From: Bradysia coprophila
Taxonomy: Eukaryota; Arthropoda; Insecta; Diptera; Sciaridae
Reading direction: 5' to 3'
DNA length: 64,000 nucleotides
Assembly: GCF_014529535.1 (NCBI RefSeq)
Contig: NC_050738.1
Coordinates: 1,178,001 to 1,242,000 of the forward strand
This document shows, piece after piece, positions 10,801 to 22,227 of this stretch. Position 1 is the stretch's first letter, and each line of letters opens with the position of its first letter. Below the pieces are notes generated by a model that saw nothing but the letters and a program-made list of their open reading frames with translations, had not been told where the DNA came from and did not search any database. A program made the translations under genes and the position numbers.

Positions 10801-11482
10801 CAGAGGCGCCGACTACGGTCTTGCCGCGAGGCTCGGGCAACACTATGACCAAATTAGTCGAGGCTGAGCAACACTATGACTCGACGACACAATAAATATC
10901 ATTTTTACATCAAAAATGATTTAAACTGTAGAAGAAAACGAGCATGTAAGTCAAAAATTCTCGCTGCGTGGCATTTCACTTTAAGAACAATTCCAACGTT
11001 AGCTTCACTACTTTCTCGGAATTCTACATAATTTAAAAGAAATCCTTCGGTTCCACACGATAACTCGACTAACATCTTTTTATCGCTGTTCTAGTTTTGT
11101 AAGAGTATGTTACAACATTAGGAAAGTAAGTGAGTCATTACATGACGTGTGTGTGAGTATATGTATTCAAGTGTGAATGTTTATGAAACAAGAGCGTTAG
11201 CAAAGTTTTTGAGGGACCGTATTGAAACGAACTTTATCTTCATCCGAATTTACACTGGCAGCACAATTAAGAAAAAAATCGCTCGCTACGCTCGCAATTA
11301 TCTTTTATTCTTTACAAAGCTTATGGTTCTTATAAAGAAGTTTCGCCCAATGTTCAAAAGTGCCCAGGACACGGCTGTTTATCGATAATTAAATTTTACA
11401 AAAGCATCAATTAATAAAACATCAATTTTCGATCATACAAAAAAGCGCAACACTATACGAAAAAAGAAGTCGGCGCCTCTGA
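10801..11482. mobile_element. hAT-like MITE, 14-bp TIRs and 8-bp target duplication
   Basis: The left end cagaggcgccgact (10801-10814) is perfectly inverted at 11469-11482. Both sides are flanked by the same 8 bp, aaatttac (10793-10800 and 11483-11490). An 8-bp duplication with a CAG-starting inverted repeat is the signature of hAT elements. The 682-bp interior has no transposase. It also has two direct copies of gagcaacactatgac-like words near the left end. The insertion broke up an older retrotransposon copy. Confidence 0.85.
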
Positions 11483-11831
11483 AATTTACGTTGGATGTTG
11501 TTTTTTCCAGTAATTCAAAGCGTAATCAAAATCGTTGCGCTGAACAATGATTGACTCAGGGATTATTTCGGTAATGAAGACAGGCAACGCTATATGAGAT
11601 AGAAATCGAACACCCAGTCCTCCATATCTAATCGGCAGAAAGCATTGCAACATGCTATTTCCTTTCAACTGAATATTTAAAATCTCTTCCATTGGCTACT
11701 TATTCTCGTTGTCCATTATCTTCAAATAATTTGTGAATTTGAATACATTACAGCATCGAAGCAGATATGTAAAAAAAGGCTGCTCACAGTGATGCAGCCC
11801 GTAAAAAAACGATCTTTTCAGAAATCAAAGG

Positions 11832-13445
11832 TTACAAAACATAAAAATCATCTACTCTATCCGGTCCCAAAGTCCCCAAAATACACGCAGCGTTGCCTCT
11901 TTGTATCGCAATTGAAATTTTCTGCAATAAATAATCCATTGATCGCGGTTCCCCTGAAGTGGCCTTTATAATTTTTCCTAATTTCTCAATGAATTTCTTT
12001 GTTTCAGGTCCCATACAGCCTAAAGTCTCGAAAGCTAGAGGAGTAAACAAATAATTTTCTTTTAAACGCTTATAATGATTGTGTTTAAATCTTTCTGCGT
12101 TTTCCGCAATCGACCGCTGTTTCTTGCTAGATTCATTAATGTATGAAGGCGCCAATGTATCTCTTATGGTTACATCCCAAATAAGAGATTTACCATGACT
12201 CCATGGAATCAGGGTCATTCCATCAGGTCTTTTACCATCATCTCTAGACATACCTGGCGGTTGTAACATGGTTGGAAATCCTGCTGAAGAAAATGCATGA
12301 GAAAAAACTTTGTTGACTTCATCATGCGCAGCAATTTTTTTAATTTTCATTTTGCATGATAAGCCGTGTAAGCCATCCTTTTGAACCATTCCACCACAAA
12401 CACACTTATGTTCCTCGCATAAACCAGAACCTAAACGAAGACCAACAGCAATTCTAGCAGAGTTGTTATCCAATAGCAAACCCAATTGGCTCGATGGAAC
12501 TACTTGCAACCACTTTGAAGATTCTTTGGTTGATGATGCAAGTAGTCTTGAACGAGCAACAGGTTCGCTGGAGTCAAACATCTCATCGAATTTACTCTTA
12601 ATCATCGGCAGATCCCAATTCTTTTGCTTCTTCTTCTTCTCGTCACCTTCTGGAACAAAATCTCGAGGTATTTCCTCAATTAATTCCAAAACACTAGTTT
12701 CGATTACCTGAAAACTAAACTTTCTCAATATCTCACTCGACAGTTCTAAAGTAGAATAAACAGACGACAGATAAGCTGGCATCGCAATATCCTCAACTTT
12801 CCTAACACCTATACCTCCAAAGCTTAAAGGAAGAGAAGCCTGGTCCCAAGAAAAATCAGACATCTTCACATTCGCAATGGCTTCGAGAGTTGAACGGAAA
12901 ATCTCATCAACAGCTCTCAAGCGATCACCTAACAAAAACGCCTTCGAAGAACGCAACAAATAATTAAACCTAGAACTACCGAGAGACTTCCTAAAAACAC
13001 ACAAAGCAGGATGAACATCCATCAAAGTTAAACGATCACACATCAACTTGATAGATTCAACTTTTGCTGAAAACATCCTTTCTAAACCTAACTCAAAAAC
13101 AGGCGAGCCCAACATCTCCAACGAAGACTCATCAACCCGCTTAATCCCTGGTAACAATGACGAAATCTCAGAGTACATATGAGCCGCTTCACCTTCACTA
13201 GCACTCACAAAAAAGACTTCACACTTCACACTTTGGTATCCATAAGCAGTGTTGAAGAAGAAATATGCAACATGAAGCTCTAAATCATACAATTTTTTTG
13301 AATCATCTGTGTCATCTGCAGAAACTAAAGGGCTAACGTTAAGTGAACTGTTCTTTATAGGAAAGTTAACACCATAAAAACTAGATCTTATCTTTCCTGT
13401 AATTCTGTAAAGAAATTCCTGGAAATTGCGGGTCAATTGGACCAC
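11832..13445 (-). CDS. RT C-terminal part with restriction-like endonuclease, RLE-type non-LTR element
   Basis: The 537-residue open frame starts in an RT palm/thumb region (QSVKCEVFFV, ISSLLPGIK, LEMLGSPVFE) and lacks the YxDD box, so the 5' part is missing. After LPLSFGGIGVR and LGLLLDNNSARIAVGLRLG comes a zinc-knuckle-like CVCGG..HGLSC, then AHDEV and RPDGMTL..LIWDVTIRD. That gives PD-x15-D, close to the PD-x(12-14)-D nuclease core of R2-type elements. The C-terminus (AIQRGNAACILGT) looks natural. The role is target-primed reverse transcription; this copy cannot act alone. No stop interrupts it, suggesting a fairly young truncated insertion. Clade assignment beyond RLE-type is uncertain. 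Confidence 0.8.
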   Translation of the reverse strand: MVQLTRNFQEFLYRITGKIRSSFYGVNFPIKNSSLNVSPLVSADDTDDSKKLYDLELHVAYFFFNTAYGYQSVKCEVFFVSASEGEAAHMYSEISSLLPGIKRVDESSLEMLGSPVFELGLERMFSAKVESIKLMCDRLTLMDVHPALCVFRKSLGSSRFNYLLRSSKAFLLGDRLRAVDEIFRSTLEAIANVKMSDFSWDQASLPLSFGGIGVRKVEDIAMPAYLSSVYSTLELSSEILRKFSFQVIETSVLELIEEIPRDFVPEGDEKKKKQKNWDLPMIKSKFDEMFDSSEPVARSRLLASSTKESSKWLQVVPSSQLGLLLDNNSARIAVGLRLGSGLCEEHKCVCGGMVQKDGLHGLSCKMKIKKIAAHDEVNKVFSHAFSSAGFPTMLQPPGMSRDDGKRPDGMTLIPWSHGKSLIWDVTIRDTLAPSYINESSKKQRSIAENAERFKHNHYKRLKENYLFTPLAFETLGCMGPETKKFIEKLGKIIKATSGEPRSMDYLLQKISIAIQRGNAACILGTLGPDRVDDFYVL

Positions 13446-13618
13446 ACTCTCGTTTTAGTGTAGTGAAGTAAGAGATTTTTCAACAATTTGTTGTTAATCT
13501 TTTCATCTAAAGAAATATTTGACCGATACGTCTGTAGAAGTTCGGTTAAAATAGTTTATTTTAATTGAAGAAATCTTGCAAATAGTGGACGTAGAGCTAT
13601 TTGTCCATTGCTATCTAA

Positions 13619-14071
13619 ATGCTATCGGAGGCTAATACTACTTGTTCCATTTGCTCGCGTCCTTGCGCGAGTCATTTCCCTTCGTTAAAAATTCTTACTC
13701 GGTTACAACAGCCAAGTACCGACCCCGTAATTAAGTGCTCAAACAGTTCTCCATACTCTAGTCTTTTAGACGAGACTAATCTTTATGAAACGATAAATTT
13801 CAACTTTTACAGACGATGCAACGGGTTCATTAGGAGTCCAATCTATACTTCTAATGGTCTAAGTATCTTCGACGTTGATGAAAAGTATCTTACTTCATAT
13901 AGACTAGACATGCATTTTGCTAGACACAACAAACAGAGCTCACCGCTTATTTGTGTTGTCACTGTCGCTAATACATTGCCAGAGAAAATGTTAATGTATC
14001 TTCGTCAATGTGAAGCCATTCTACCTCAATATTTCCATTCTAAACAACTGTTTAAAAAAATGTCTCAATGA
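13619..14071 (+). CDS. Hypothetical 150-codon open frame
   Basis: The frame has a more balanced amino-acid composition than the AT-rich random frames around it. It includes a CSICSRPC start and a central YRRCNGFIRSPIYT segment. I recognise no domain, signal peptide or splice partner. It begins about 170 bp from the upstream edge of the truncated retrotransposon, on the opposite strand, so it may be a decayed mobile-element or gene fragment. Coding status is unproven. Confidence 0.25.
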   Translation: MLSEANTTCSICSRPCASHFPSLKILTRLQQPSTDPVIKCSNSSPYSSLLDETNLYETINFNFYRRCNGFIRSPIYTSNGLSIFDVDEKYLTSYRLDMHFARHNKQSSPLICVVTVANTLPEKMLMYLRQCEAILPQYFHSKQLFKKMSQ

Positions 14072-15214
14072 TTGTCGTTAAAGGTTACATATTGCTGGGA
14101 AGTCGTTATGTATTTTACTATTTTGCATGTCTGATAACATTCTATAGCCAAGCTCATTCACACATAATACGTCCCATTGAAATTAATAATTGGATTTTAC
14201 ACCGCACCAATTTCACACACCACTGCATTGTGAAATTTATTAGACAGATATTCGTGAGCTAAAGAGAACTTGTACAACACACCCGATTCGAGACACCATG
14301 ACAAAAACAAAAATATTGAAGACATGGTATTCCAAGCAGAAATAATATAACAATGCGAAACGACAAGTCACAACGAGAATTAAATACAAAAACTAAAACC
14401 GAAAACTCTCCCAAAAAAAAAGGAGCTTACAATGCCGTAGGTGGGAACACACTCATCCCACGATGGGAGGACGAAAAGAAATGTCTAATATTGTTAGCAA
14501 ACGAATGCAATGTAAAGAGAATCTACACAAAAAATGTTGGAAAAGACAATTTTTTGGAATGTAATATCGAAAATATTGTGCAGAGGATTATTTAACAACA
14601 ACAACAAAAACTGAAATTCTTGCTTGAGCTTTGAAAGTAAGTATATCAGAAATGCCAAACAAAGAGCTCAAAGAACTCTTAGCAAAATTGCCAACAAAAA
14701 CGGATAAAGCATCGATAAAAAACGACAAAATTATTGATGATCAAGTGACAAATTAGCAATCAATAATTAATTACAGAGAGCTCTGCCACGAATCGCAAAC
14801 TATGGTTCGCGAAATTTTTATTTAAATCCCTGAATATCGATGCCTACAGTATTACTGTGTCATTGTATATGTCATGTCATACATACGATGCAGCACATCG
14901 ACGAGCCTAATTTAAATATTTATTTATATAGAAAATCGGTATTAAATAGAAGCTTTGCCGCAATGAATTGGCAGGGGTTATTTAGCGAGGTCGAATTGAC
15001 CAAACGAAAGTGAAAGATGTTTTTCCTAACTATTGATGAAATATCGCGACTTCGTCGCTTGTTTCCCACATCGTTTAGGAAAAACGTTATTCCCAACTTA
15101 TGCTGAAAGCGCTAAGGGCTTTTTTAGTGAATTCGATTCCAGCACTCGCCACCGGCTCGAGATGGAGACCACTCATTCGCTAAAAAAAGCATTTTAGCAT
15201 GTGTTAGGAAAACA
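14072..15214. other. Intergenic with small inverted repeats
   Basis: A plus-strand frame at 14353-14595 is lysine-rich and unsupported. Between 15017 and 15205 there are facing words: gatgtttttcctaac / gtttaggaaaaacg, and cgctaagggcttttttagtgaat / cattcgctaaaaaaagc. These look like remains of one or more foldback insertions. Confidence 0.4.
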
Positions 15215-15310
15215 GGTGTTACTTTACTAGGGAGGTAATAGGTCCATTCTCTCCCTAGAGTAAACCCTTTACCTCGCTCGTAAATAGCATGAGGCATGAG
15301 GAACACGGGA
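15215..15310. repeat. TTACTTTAC-family fragment
   Basis: gttactttactagggaggtaa, then ccattctctccctag and cctcgctcgtaaatagcat. This is the same module as in the elements at 4640-5050 and 39735-39945. It is a partial copy. Confidence 0.55.
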
Positions 15311-15577
15311 AATAAATAAATAAATGTGACTTATTGTACTGCACAAATATCACACAAAATATTCTCTGAATGCCATCCCTTTGTTCAGCGCATATACAGA
15401 TGTGCATCCGTTCACTGCTGCAGCTAATATTTACCAATTGGATTGTATACCATTAATTGCACAGGATTTAATTAAAAATGTATCGATGGACATTCAATTA
15501 AATTTAGTTGAGATCGTAGCTAATTGCGGCGATAAGTCCCGTGCTAACCGGAATACCAAGCATTGACGCGATGCATA

Positions 15578-15735
15578 CACTGACAAAAAAGAGTGAAAAA
15601 TCTTACCTGTTGCAGGTAGGTTTGTCTTCAGGTAACAGCTGCAGCTGTATGTATATTTTGCACGGAGTGCTACAGCTGTGGCAGATATTGTAGGCTACCT
15701 GTGACAGGTAAGATTTTTGTTTTCATTTGTCAGTG
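15578..15735. mobile_element. 158-bp MITE with TA target duplication
   Basis: cactgacaaaaaag at the left end faces tttcatttgtcagtg at the right end. A longer second pair follows inside: aaaaatcttacctg versus caggtaagattttt. The dinucleotide TA flanks both sides (15576-15577 and 15736-15737), as expected for Tc1/mariner-type insertion. The centre has several CAGCTG words. Confidence 0.75.
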
Positions 15736-15739
15736 TAAG

Positions 15740-16164
15740 CCTAGTACAATGCGTATAGCTAAAGCGAAACGTCTTCCTAATGCGATACGTGTATGGCATA
15801 TGGAACCTCAGCTGCAACCTCAGCACCCAGTTAGAGGCCTTCGTGCAGGACTAAGGAAGAGTATAAAAGTTACCTTTTCATGGTATAAATCAATTTGTTT
15901 AATTACGAAATGAAATCCTCTCGAGGTGTAATGAGACAACGCATTTGAATGTAATTATTTGAATAGAAGGAATTGAAAGCCAATTAGTCGAGATATATTT
16001 ATGTCGTTTACATTTGGGCGTCAAAGGTGTGTTGAAATGTTTAGCAAAGTTCGTGTGAACATTTAAGACTGGATTGGAAATATTATTTATTATTAGAAAT
16101 AGACTAAAAGTTAACTGGACAAAAGTTTGGAAATGACACAACAATATTCCGGGTGGATAGGCAA
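15740..16164. other. Intergenic, no gene seen
   Basis: Only short frames are present (70 codons at 15701-15913, overlapping the MITE). Nothing recognised. Confidence 0.4.
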
Positions 16165-16825
16165 TAAAATTAGTTTTGGTTGTAGTGTTTCACCAGCTAT
16201 GAGAAAAGTGAGCAGTTTGATGGAATTTTCATAAACTGCTCAGTTTTCTCAAAGCCACATTTTTGAAAAGGGATTCTGGTGGAAAGATATCATCAAAAGT
16301 AAACTAAAATCAAGAATTTAAAAAACGCCCATATGTATGCTTTTCAGCGAAGCATTAAGAGGCACCGGTACTTAGCTAAATATGTAGCTTACATTTGTCT
16401 GCCTCATATTTAATTTTTGAAGATATATTTCCATCAGAATCTTTTTTCAAAAATGTACATTTGGTTGTAGTCGTTTGACCAGCTCTGAGGAAAGTGAGCA
16501 GTTTAAGGAAGTTTTCATAAACTGCTCATGTCTCTCAGAGCCGGTGAAACTGCACTCTACACTTGTCAAAATAACCGTTTCCAAAGCTTGTTGCTTAAAA
16601 CTACACTTGTGAGTTCGGCTCGCATCACAAAATTATCCCTCATGTAATGAACTACCTCCGCAGCATCCAATGTAATCTACTATTTATTTAAAGATAGCGC
16701 ATTCGTGGTCGTTATTGCGGTTGTACATTTTTCAAAAAGGATGAAAAGATATCATAAAAAATGAAATACGAGACACACAAAAATGTAGGCTACAATTTTA
16801 GCTATGCATCGATGCTTTTTAAAGT
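16165..16825. repeat. Palindromic repeat family A, two adjoining copies
   Basis: Two partly overlapping copies share modules with 37711-38106, 39108-39425 and 51947-52080. The modules are gcttttcagcgaagcatt (ends), gatatatttccatcagaatc, ttcaaaaatgtac, and an internal hairpin made of gaggaaagtgagcagttt and aaactgctcatgtctctc. The right end gcattcgtggtcgttattgc leads to gctatgcatcgatgctttt. No protein is encoded. Confidence 0.65.
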
Positions 16826-18341
16826 ACACATTTGAAATTTATTTAATAGGTTCCGATGTAACAGTGTAAAAGCTGGAATTGTAAAAGAAGGAGTTGAATA
16901 TGCAGGATTTTTCAAACAAAGTCGGATGAAAACAATTCCTTATTCCTACCCGATCGGCGGTTGTATAGTGACATAGTATACTCAATGCCAGCATCAAGTA
17001 AATGACTTTCCCCGAACGACTATTCAAAGTCTCAATAGGAAAAATTTCCCATGCATAACATTGTCACGAACATGAATTTCAATCAAGTCCAACTAAAGAG
17101 ACGATTTTTTATCGCGGATTTTCCATCAAATGGGAAATAATTATTTTCCATTTAGAATTGCATCGACAACTTACCCATACAACATTATACTGAAACAATT
17201 CATGCCACCAAATTCCGACACAATTCGTTTTCATTTTATACATTCAAAGACGTCTAACCGTCGACAAATTCATTATTCAAACAAAATCCCAACCTAAAAC
17301 AAGATATACGTACGTACGTACCCGATCAACATATTTTTTGTGCCTTAGGATCATAATTCGACGTTTTTCGTCACTGCCAAGTAAAAGTGAAATAGTTCGT
17401 AGAGTGATTTCTTTGTTATTTTTTGTGTGTTCCGTCTCATTATTATGATCCTTAGGGCACAAAAAACGTAGTTTGTAATTTGTGATGAAAGCTGAATTTT
17501 GCAAAGCACGTCATAAGCTTGTACTACTCGGCCACGTTTCATCACTTATAACCAAAAATACTATTTATACATGCCCAGCCCATTCTATACGGCACTATAC
17601 TGACATACCAACAAACCTAGAGCTTAAATGACTTTTAACCTGTATGTGATGAAGATTTATGTGCCCGCTATTTGACCGTGTAAAATGTTACATTTTTAAC
17701 ACGTTTTTAATTTGCGATGTATTTCCACCTCGAACAAACAGTATGCAAAGGTTTGTTAATTTGAAAAAAAAAAAATTGTCTAGTTATATGGTAACCATAT
17801 ACCCTTGATTCCCTGTTGTGCTAACATTTTCCATACAATATTCCCATTTTGTGCAACAGTGGAATATATCGCGGTGAATTAAAAATGTACAATTTACAAT
17901 TTACTGAAGGTAAAGCACAACACACATAGCACCATTTATAAATCACAGTTCTTGATAAGGGGGGCTCTAAAATGATAATTAGAGATATAATGTGAAAAAG
18001 GGTTCTTTATGGTAATTTATTAAAATTGCTTTAGATATTTAATGAGGTGCTCTCATCTCAGATGAATAATTACCTGTACCGTGCATGAACACAAAGGAAA
18101 TATTGTTTAGCCGGGTAAAGTGCACAACAACGTTAATGGCGGCACGCAGAAAAGACACATTTATATAACAAACAAATCCATAAAGTAATTTTCTTAACGC
18201 TTACGAGTTATTTTAGGTGAAGGTTAAGCTTTACACGCTTTATGATACGAAAACACTTTTTAGCATCGTTTTTTAGGAGAGCAAATAAACGATGTTTGTA
18301 GTATTTGCAAAGAGTCCAAGCAATACCCTCTCTTTACTAAA
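16826..18341. other. Intergenic, AT-rich, no supported gene
   Basis: Short frames only. The words tcgtcactgcc and cctaaggatcataat / attatgatccttaggg form a small inverted pair near 17345-17458. No domain found. Confidence 0.4.
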
Positions 18342-18482
18342 AGCTCAACGTAGCCCTTGGATTTTACATGTTAAATTAGAAATTAGTCAACAGTGTATGA
18401 TCCCACAAACAAAGGAATAAGGTGGTATTTTGACAACGTCAAAACGAACTTCGTTTGCTAGAGAGGGTGTTGGTCCAAGGAG
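18342..18482. repeat. Dispersed repeat, copy 1 (partner at 22228)
   Basis: Shared phrases with 22228-22374 in the same orientation: caacgtagccc, attttacatgt, aattagaaattagt, acaaacaaaggaataaggtgg, attttgaca and cgtcaaaacgaa. The pair is about 80 percent alike by eye. No coding potential. Confidence 0.65.
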
Positions 18483-19728
18483 TGCAAACGCCCGTAGTCC
18501 AGTTCTTTGTGTCAATCCTCTAGCTTGACGATTTTCGAGCTTTTCCGTTATCATATATGATTGGATTGAGCTATTTTTCTGACACAATGGCTTGAAGTGC
18601 GTTGACAATAGACATAATTTTAATGGTGGCCTTACGATCCTCCGTTTTCACCATAGACATATTAGGTAACGTCAGATTTTTCGAAGCTAAATGCAAAGAC
18701 GATAATCGCTAAATGTTTGAATACTGGACTGTCTTCTAACAAATAATTAAATTTTAATTCGACATTTTTTGACCAAACAGAATTTACTCTGGTAAATTAT
18801 TACTTTTAGGTTTTCACTCCGTTTGGTTTTGGCTATTCGTTTTGAAACGTCACCTATTGTTTCGTTTGAATTTGTCTAGTTTCCAATTGTCACCTAAACG
18901 TAGAGCTATACGGAGGCAAAACCAATGACTGTGAATTCAGACTAACTGCTGGTACACATAGCACCGCGAAAGAGACATAATTCCATCGATATAATATAGG
19001 GTAGAGATAAGTAATGTCAAAGCAACTGTATGCGGAAAGATCACATGGATGTATGTGTAACGTAACTTACGTTTTGAGAAAGCGCGCGAAATAATGTCAT
19101 ATTTGAAACTCAGCATTTCTCAATTTCCTTTTTCTCTTCGTTTTGTGTTGTGATTCGTATTTTTTGCACTTGTATGTGAGCTATATTTCCGAAATTTCGT
19201 TCTTCTTGTCTCATTATCTACAGTATATTATATCGATGCATAATTCTAACATTTGATTTCGGTCACCTTCGCATCGCTATAAATAGCTAGAGTACGACTA
19301 AGAAATTTGACGCTTTGATAGGTATTTACCAAACTGTTTATAATGCATGCACTTCTTTCTTAAATTCATTATAAAACTCTAAATAAAAATGAAAAGTCAC
19401 GTTTTCGTGTGTTAAACCTTGGCTTTGCCCTCTGATCAGCAAAATTGACACTAAAACTCTATTTTTCAAGTTTTTATCGTGACATAAATGACTAGTACCA
19501 TTTCGAGCAAGGCTAATTTTCAGAGGGTCACATCTTTCTCATATAATTTTTTCACTTTTACCCAACCCTAAAATAATTTAAAGAAAAATTTCCGTCTGTT
19601 TAAAAGAAAATTTCCACTTTCGGCCTGACTCTTGCAATCTCTTCTTTTCATTAATTTTTAGTGAGTAAAATTGCCAATTGTCCTAACATTAAAATTAACT
19701 GTAGTGTGTCTCGCATCCGGATTTTCAG
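18483..19728. other. Intergenic, no supported gene
   Basis: AT-rich sequence with short frames. A fragment near 19388-19415 (aaaatgaaaagtcacgttttcgtgtg) resembles one at about 49212-49240, a low-copy dispersed repeat. Confidence 0.35.
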
Positions 19729-19764
19729 TCACCGCCAGGCTCGGAGTTCTTTGATCATGAACAT
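19729..19764 (+). other. Possible 36-bp micro-exon
   Basis: A strong acceptor (tccggattttcag) precedes 36 bp encoding SPPGSEFFDHEH in phase 0, followed by a strong donor (gtaagtatt). The segment is richer in G+C than its surroundings. No companion exon was found, so it could be one exon of a large gene with long introns or a chance match. Confidence 0.25.
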
Positions 19765-19980
19765 GTAAGTATTTAAAACGACTTTAAAAATTTCTACACC
19801 AAAAATCAGTTTAATGCTCAAACTAGGAAAAATAGGATAAACTCTTTGTAAACCGATATTCTGCTCATTCATATGGCAAAATAATAAAATGATGAGGTTG
19901 GATGGTGTCGAAAATGATCACAAATTGTGTGTACAATTATACCAAAAGTCAATCAGCAAAGAGTAATTGTTTATTGTGAC

Positions 19981-20139
19981 CAACGCACTCCAAAACAGGC
20001 ACAAGAACAGATTTAAAATAACGGGCGTACCCGACGCAGTGGTCAGAATGTTTCATATAAATTTAGTTTCTTATGTTGGTAAGACCGTTTTTGACCGTTA
20101 AAAAAAATCTGTTCTTGTGCCTGTTCTTGGAGTGCGTTG
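19981..20139. mobile_element. ~158-bp MITE with 33-bp terminal inverted repeats
   Basis: caacgcactccaaaacaggc and onward to acaagaacagattt faces aaatctgttcttgtgcc and onward to ggagtgcgttg. A possible target duplication ttgtga lies at 19974-19979 and again from 20140, with one extra base at the left. The interior has no frame. It lies about 50 bp from the 3' end of the DUF1091 gene. Confidence 0.75.
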
Positions 20140-20186
20140 TTGTGATACATGTGCCGAACGTACACCCGTTGAATTAAATTTTATCA

Positions 20187-20837
20187 TCAAACAATCTCAA
20201 TGCGATGATCAGAAACGGAGAAATAAACGGTAGCACCAAGTAAAAGCGATTTGCGACCACCTTCAGTTACATTGATATCCACCCGATACCTTCCAGCTGG
20301 CATTATTTCCGGGAATGCGAATTCTTGGGCGGAAACATTATCGGCTTTTCCGAATACGAATCCCGAATACGGACACGAATGATTAAAATTTGAATATTGC
20401 AAAATGTGCGATTTCAAAAAGTCCATGAAAAAGGAGCTTCGTTTGCCATCGATCCAGTCGCATAGATTTTCCCATATTTCAGTTGAGATTCTCTGGTACG
20501 TGGCATATTTGTAGTAAGCGGCTGCTCGGAGCCACAGTCCTGTAACTGGTTCAGTTAGATTTGCAGATGAAAATGCTTTTAAATGATTTCGGTCAATGTA
20601 TTTGACGCGACATTGGACAGCTGAAGCTTTACTACCATCGTACGTTCTACAATTGATGCGTTCAAAGTAGATAAAATTTTTCTTAAAATCAGAAAGGAAT
20701 AGATTTACAACTTCAAAGTTTCGTTAAATTAGTAGCAGAAGCAGCGAACTTACTGAAACCGGAAAAATTGCCTTGTTCAGTTGGAAAGTGATTGTGAGCA
20801 ATAGGACTAACAATGAACTGCATACTGAGATCTTCAT
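20187..20837 (-). CDS. DUF1091-family secreted protein (192 aa, 2 exons)
   Basis: Exon 1 is 20754-20837 and exon 2 is 20187-20681, joined by a 72-bp GT..AG intron in phase 0, for a total of 193 codons with stop. Exon 1 encodes a signal peptide (MKISVCSSLLVLLLTITF). The mature part has the DUF1091 pattern: an early INCRTYDGSKA with a cysteine, YYKYATYQRI, LCDWIDG, then NFNHSCPYSGFVFG and MPAGRYRVDINVTEG near the C-terminus. The family is large in flies and related to CheB-like lipid-binding secreted proteins with roles in chemosensation and other extracellular binding; the ligand is unknown here. A TATA box lies about 85 bp upstream. The gene stands alone. Confidence 0.88.
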
Positions 20838-20919
20838 TTTATTGAACAAAAAAAGAATTTTTTGAGCAATGTGAAGGTCAAATATATTCGAATGAAGCTC
20901 AATTTCCGACTGAATATTG

Positions 20920-20927
20920 ATTTTATA
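20920..20927 (-). promoter_or_regulatory. TATA box of the DUF1091 gene
   Basis: TATAAAAT on the minus strand, about 85 bp upstream of the start codon, leaving room for a 5' UTR of roughly 50-55 bases. Confidence 0.55.
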
Positions 20928-20937
20928 GTGCTGATGA

Positions 20938-22227
20938 TATGTTGAGTTTTTCGGCGCAATTATCTTTGCTAGATCTTTATCTGTTGACGACTTAATAATG
21001 CGCAGCGTTTTTTGAATTTATTCCGGTTGTAGGTAGATTGGTTTAATGGGCTATTTTAATCAGGCTGAAATAAATGTGTGCTTCGTCTGAGTTTGTGCAA
21101 ACTTAGTTAACATCACAAATACATAGAGCACTCAAAATTGAAATTTTATTTGGCAATAGAAATGTTTTATCCATGATCCTGAACTCAAGCCATGTCATAA
21201 GGCAAGTGCAAAGAGCAAAAGAGAATAAGCGATCCAATCAAACACGCAATTTGCCTTACAGGAGAGAGTTTGAGCACAGCACTGCTAAAGTTTTGAGTAG
21301 GATAAATCTACGAGAGCCACAATCAGTGTTCTATGAAATCGGAATTGATCCTTTTCCGTTTTTTTTTTGTCGACATTCCATTGAAAATATTTCGGATACA
21401 GCTGGAAGTTCGACGATATAACCAAATTTTTACCAAACTTACAAATACTTATATCACAGGGTATGCTTAAAGCCCAATAAGATCATATTTGCCCCGAGTA
21501 CATGTAACTAACTTTCCAATGACATCCCTCACAACCATGTACTTTTCGTGTATCTATGGAGAGAGAATGGAGATACCTCGATAAGAAAAGTACATGTCTA
21601 TTTTCCAAAGAAGTGTTTTCTACATTGCAAGATGTTCGAAACTCTACACATCCAACAACACTGGCGCATTGTCCACCTTGACTCATCAACACATACCAGT
21701 TAATTAATAGTCCCAACCCTTATCATGTTTCCAACCAATCAGCATTTGATAACAGTTTGTTTACATTCAGATGACGCGACGTGCTTCGTCTTCTCTGGGT
21801 CAGTTTGTCCAGAGTTTTTTTCAGTATTGTTGTAACCAATTGCACTTTGCATGGTTTGAGTCAGTTTTTATATCACGACGATTTCCTCATTAAGGAATTA
21901 AAGAAACTACAGGTAAACAATCGCGCATATAATTTGTGATAATGTTCCAAGAACTAACTCCTTTGTGAATTTTCTTTATCATGTCGAATAAAAGAGCCCT
22001 AAAGATGGTTTGATTCCAAACCGAAACTTTGGAATTTAAAAAAAAACAGTTTTTTCATTTGGCACGATAACCCTCAGCAACACAACGTCCTCCTGAATAA
22101 ATTATCTGCATGTGCCAGCAAGACAACAATAACAAAACCAAAATTTATATATTGCAATCAGCATCATAGATTTTTGTCTGAATCGTTCTGGTCGCGGCTA
22201 ACAACCTAGTTACATTTATTATGCTGC
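20938..22227. other. Intergenic with one dispersed repeat fragment
   Basis: The stretch 21467-21560 (taaagcccaataag.. and ccaatgacatccctcaca.. catgtactttt) resembles the tandem units at 58380-58615. An 82-codon frame at 21173-21421 has no family signature. No gene supported. Confidence 0.4.

Larger units (their letters stand above)
9701..11692 (-). pseudogene. Decayed RLE-type retrotransposon copy split by insertions
   Basis: Two minus-strand fragments match successive parts of the better preserved element at 11832-13445. Positions 11692-11486 encode a stretch with FLPIRYGGLGVRFLS, matching SLPLSFGGIGVRKVE. Positions 9907-9701 encode ACDATCVDTITVSYINQ and FLPFAVETFGTF, matching WDVTIRDTLAPSYIN and FTPLAFETLG. 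The order is collinear. The fragments are separated by a 682-bp hAT-like MITE (10801-11482) and other sequence. Stops and gaps make the copy non-functional. Confidence 0.75.
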
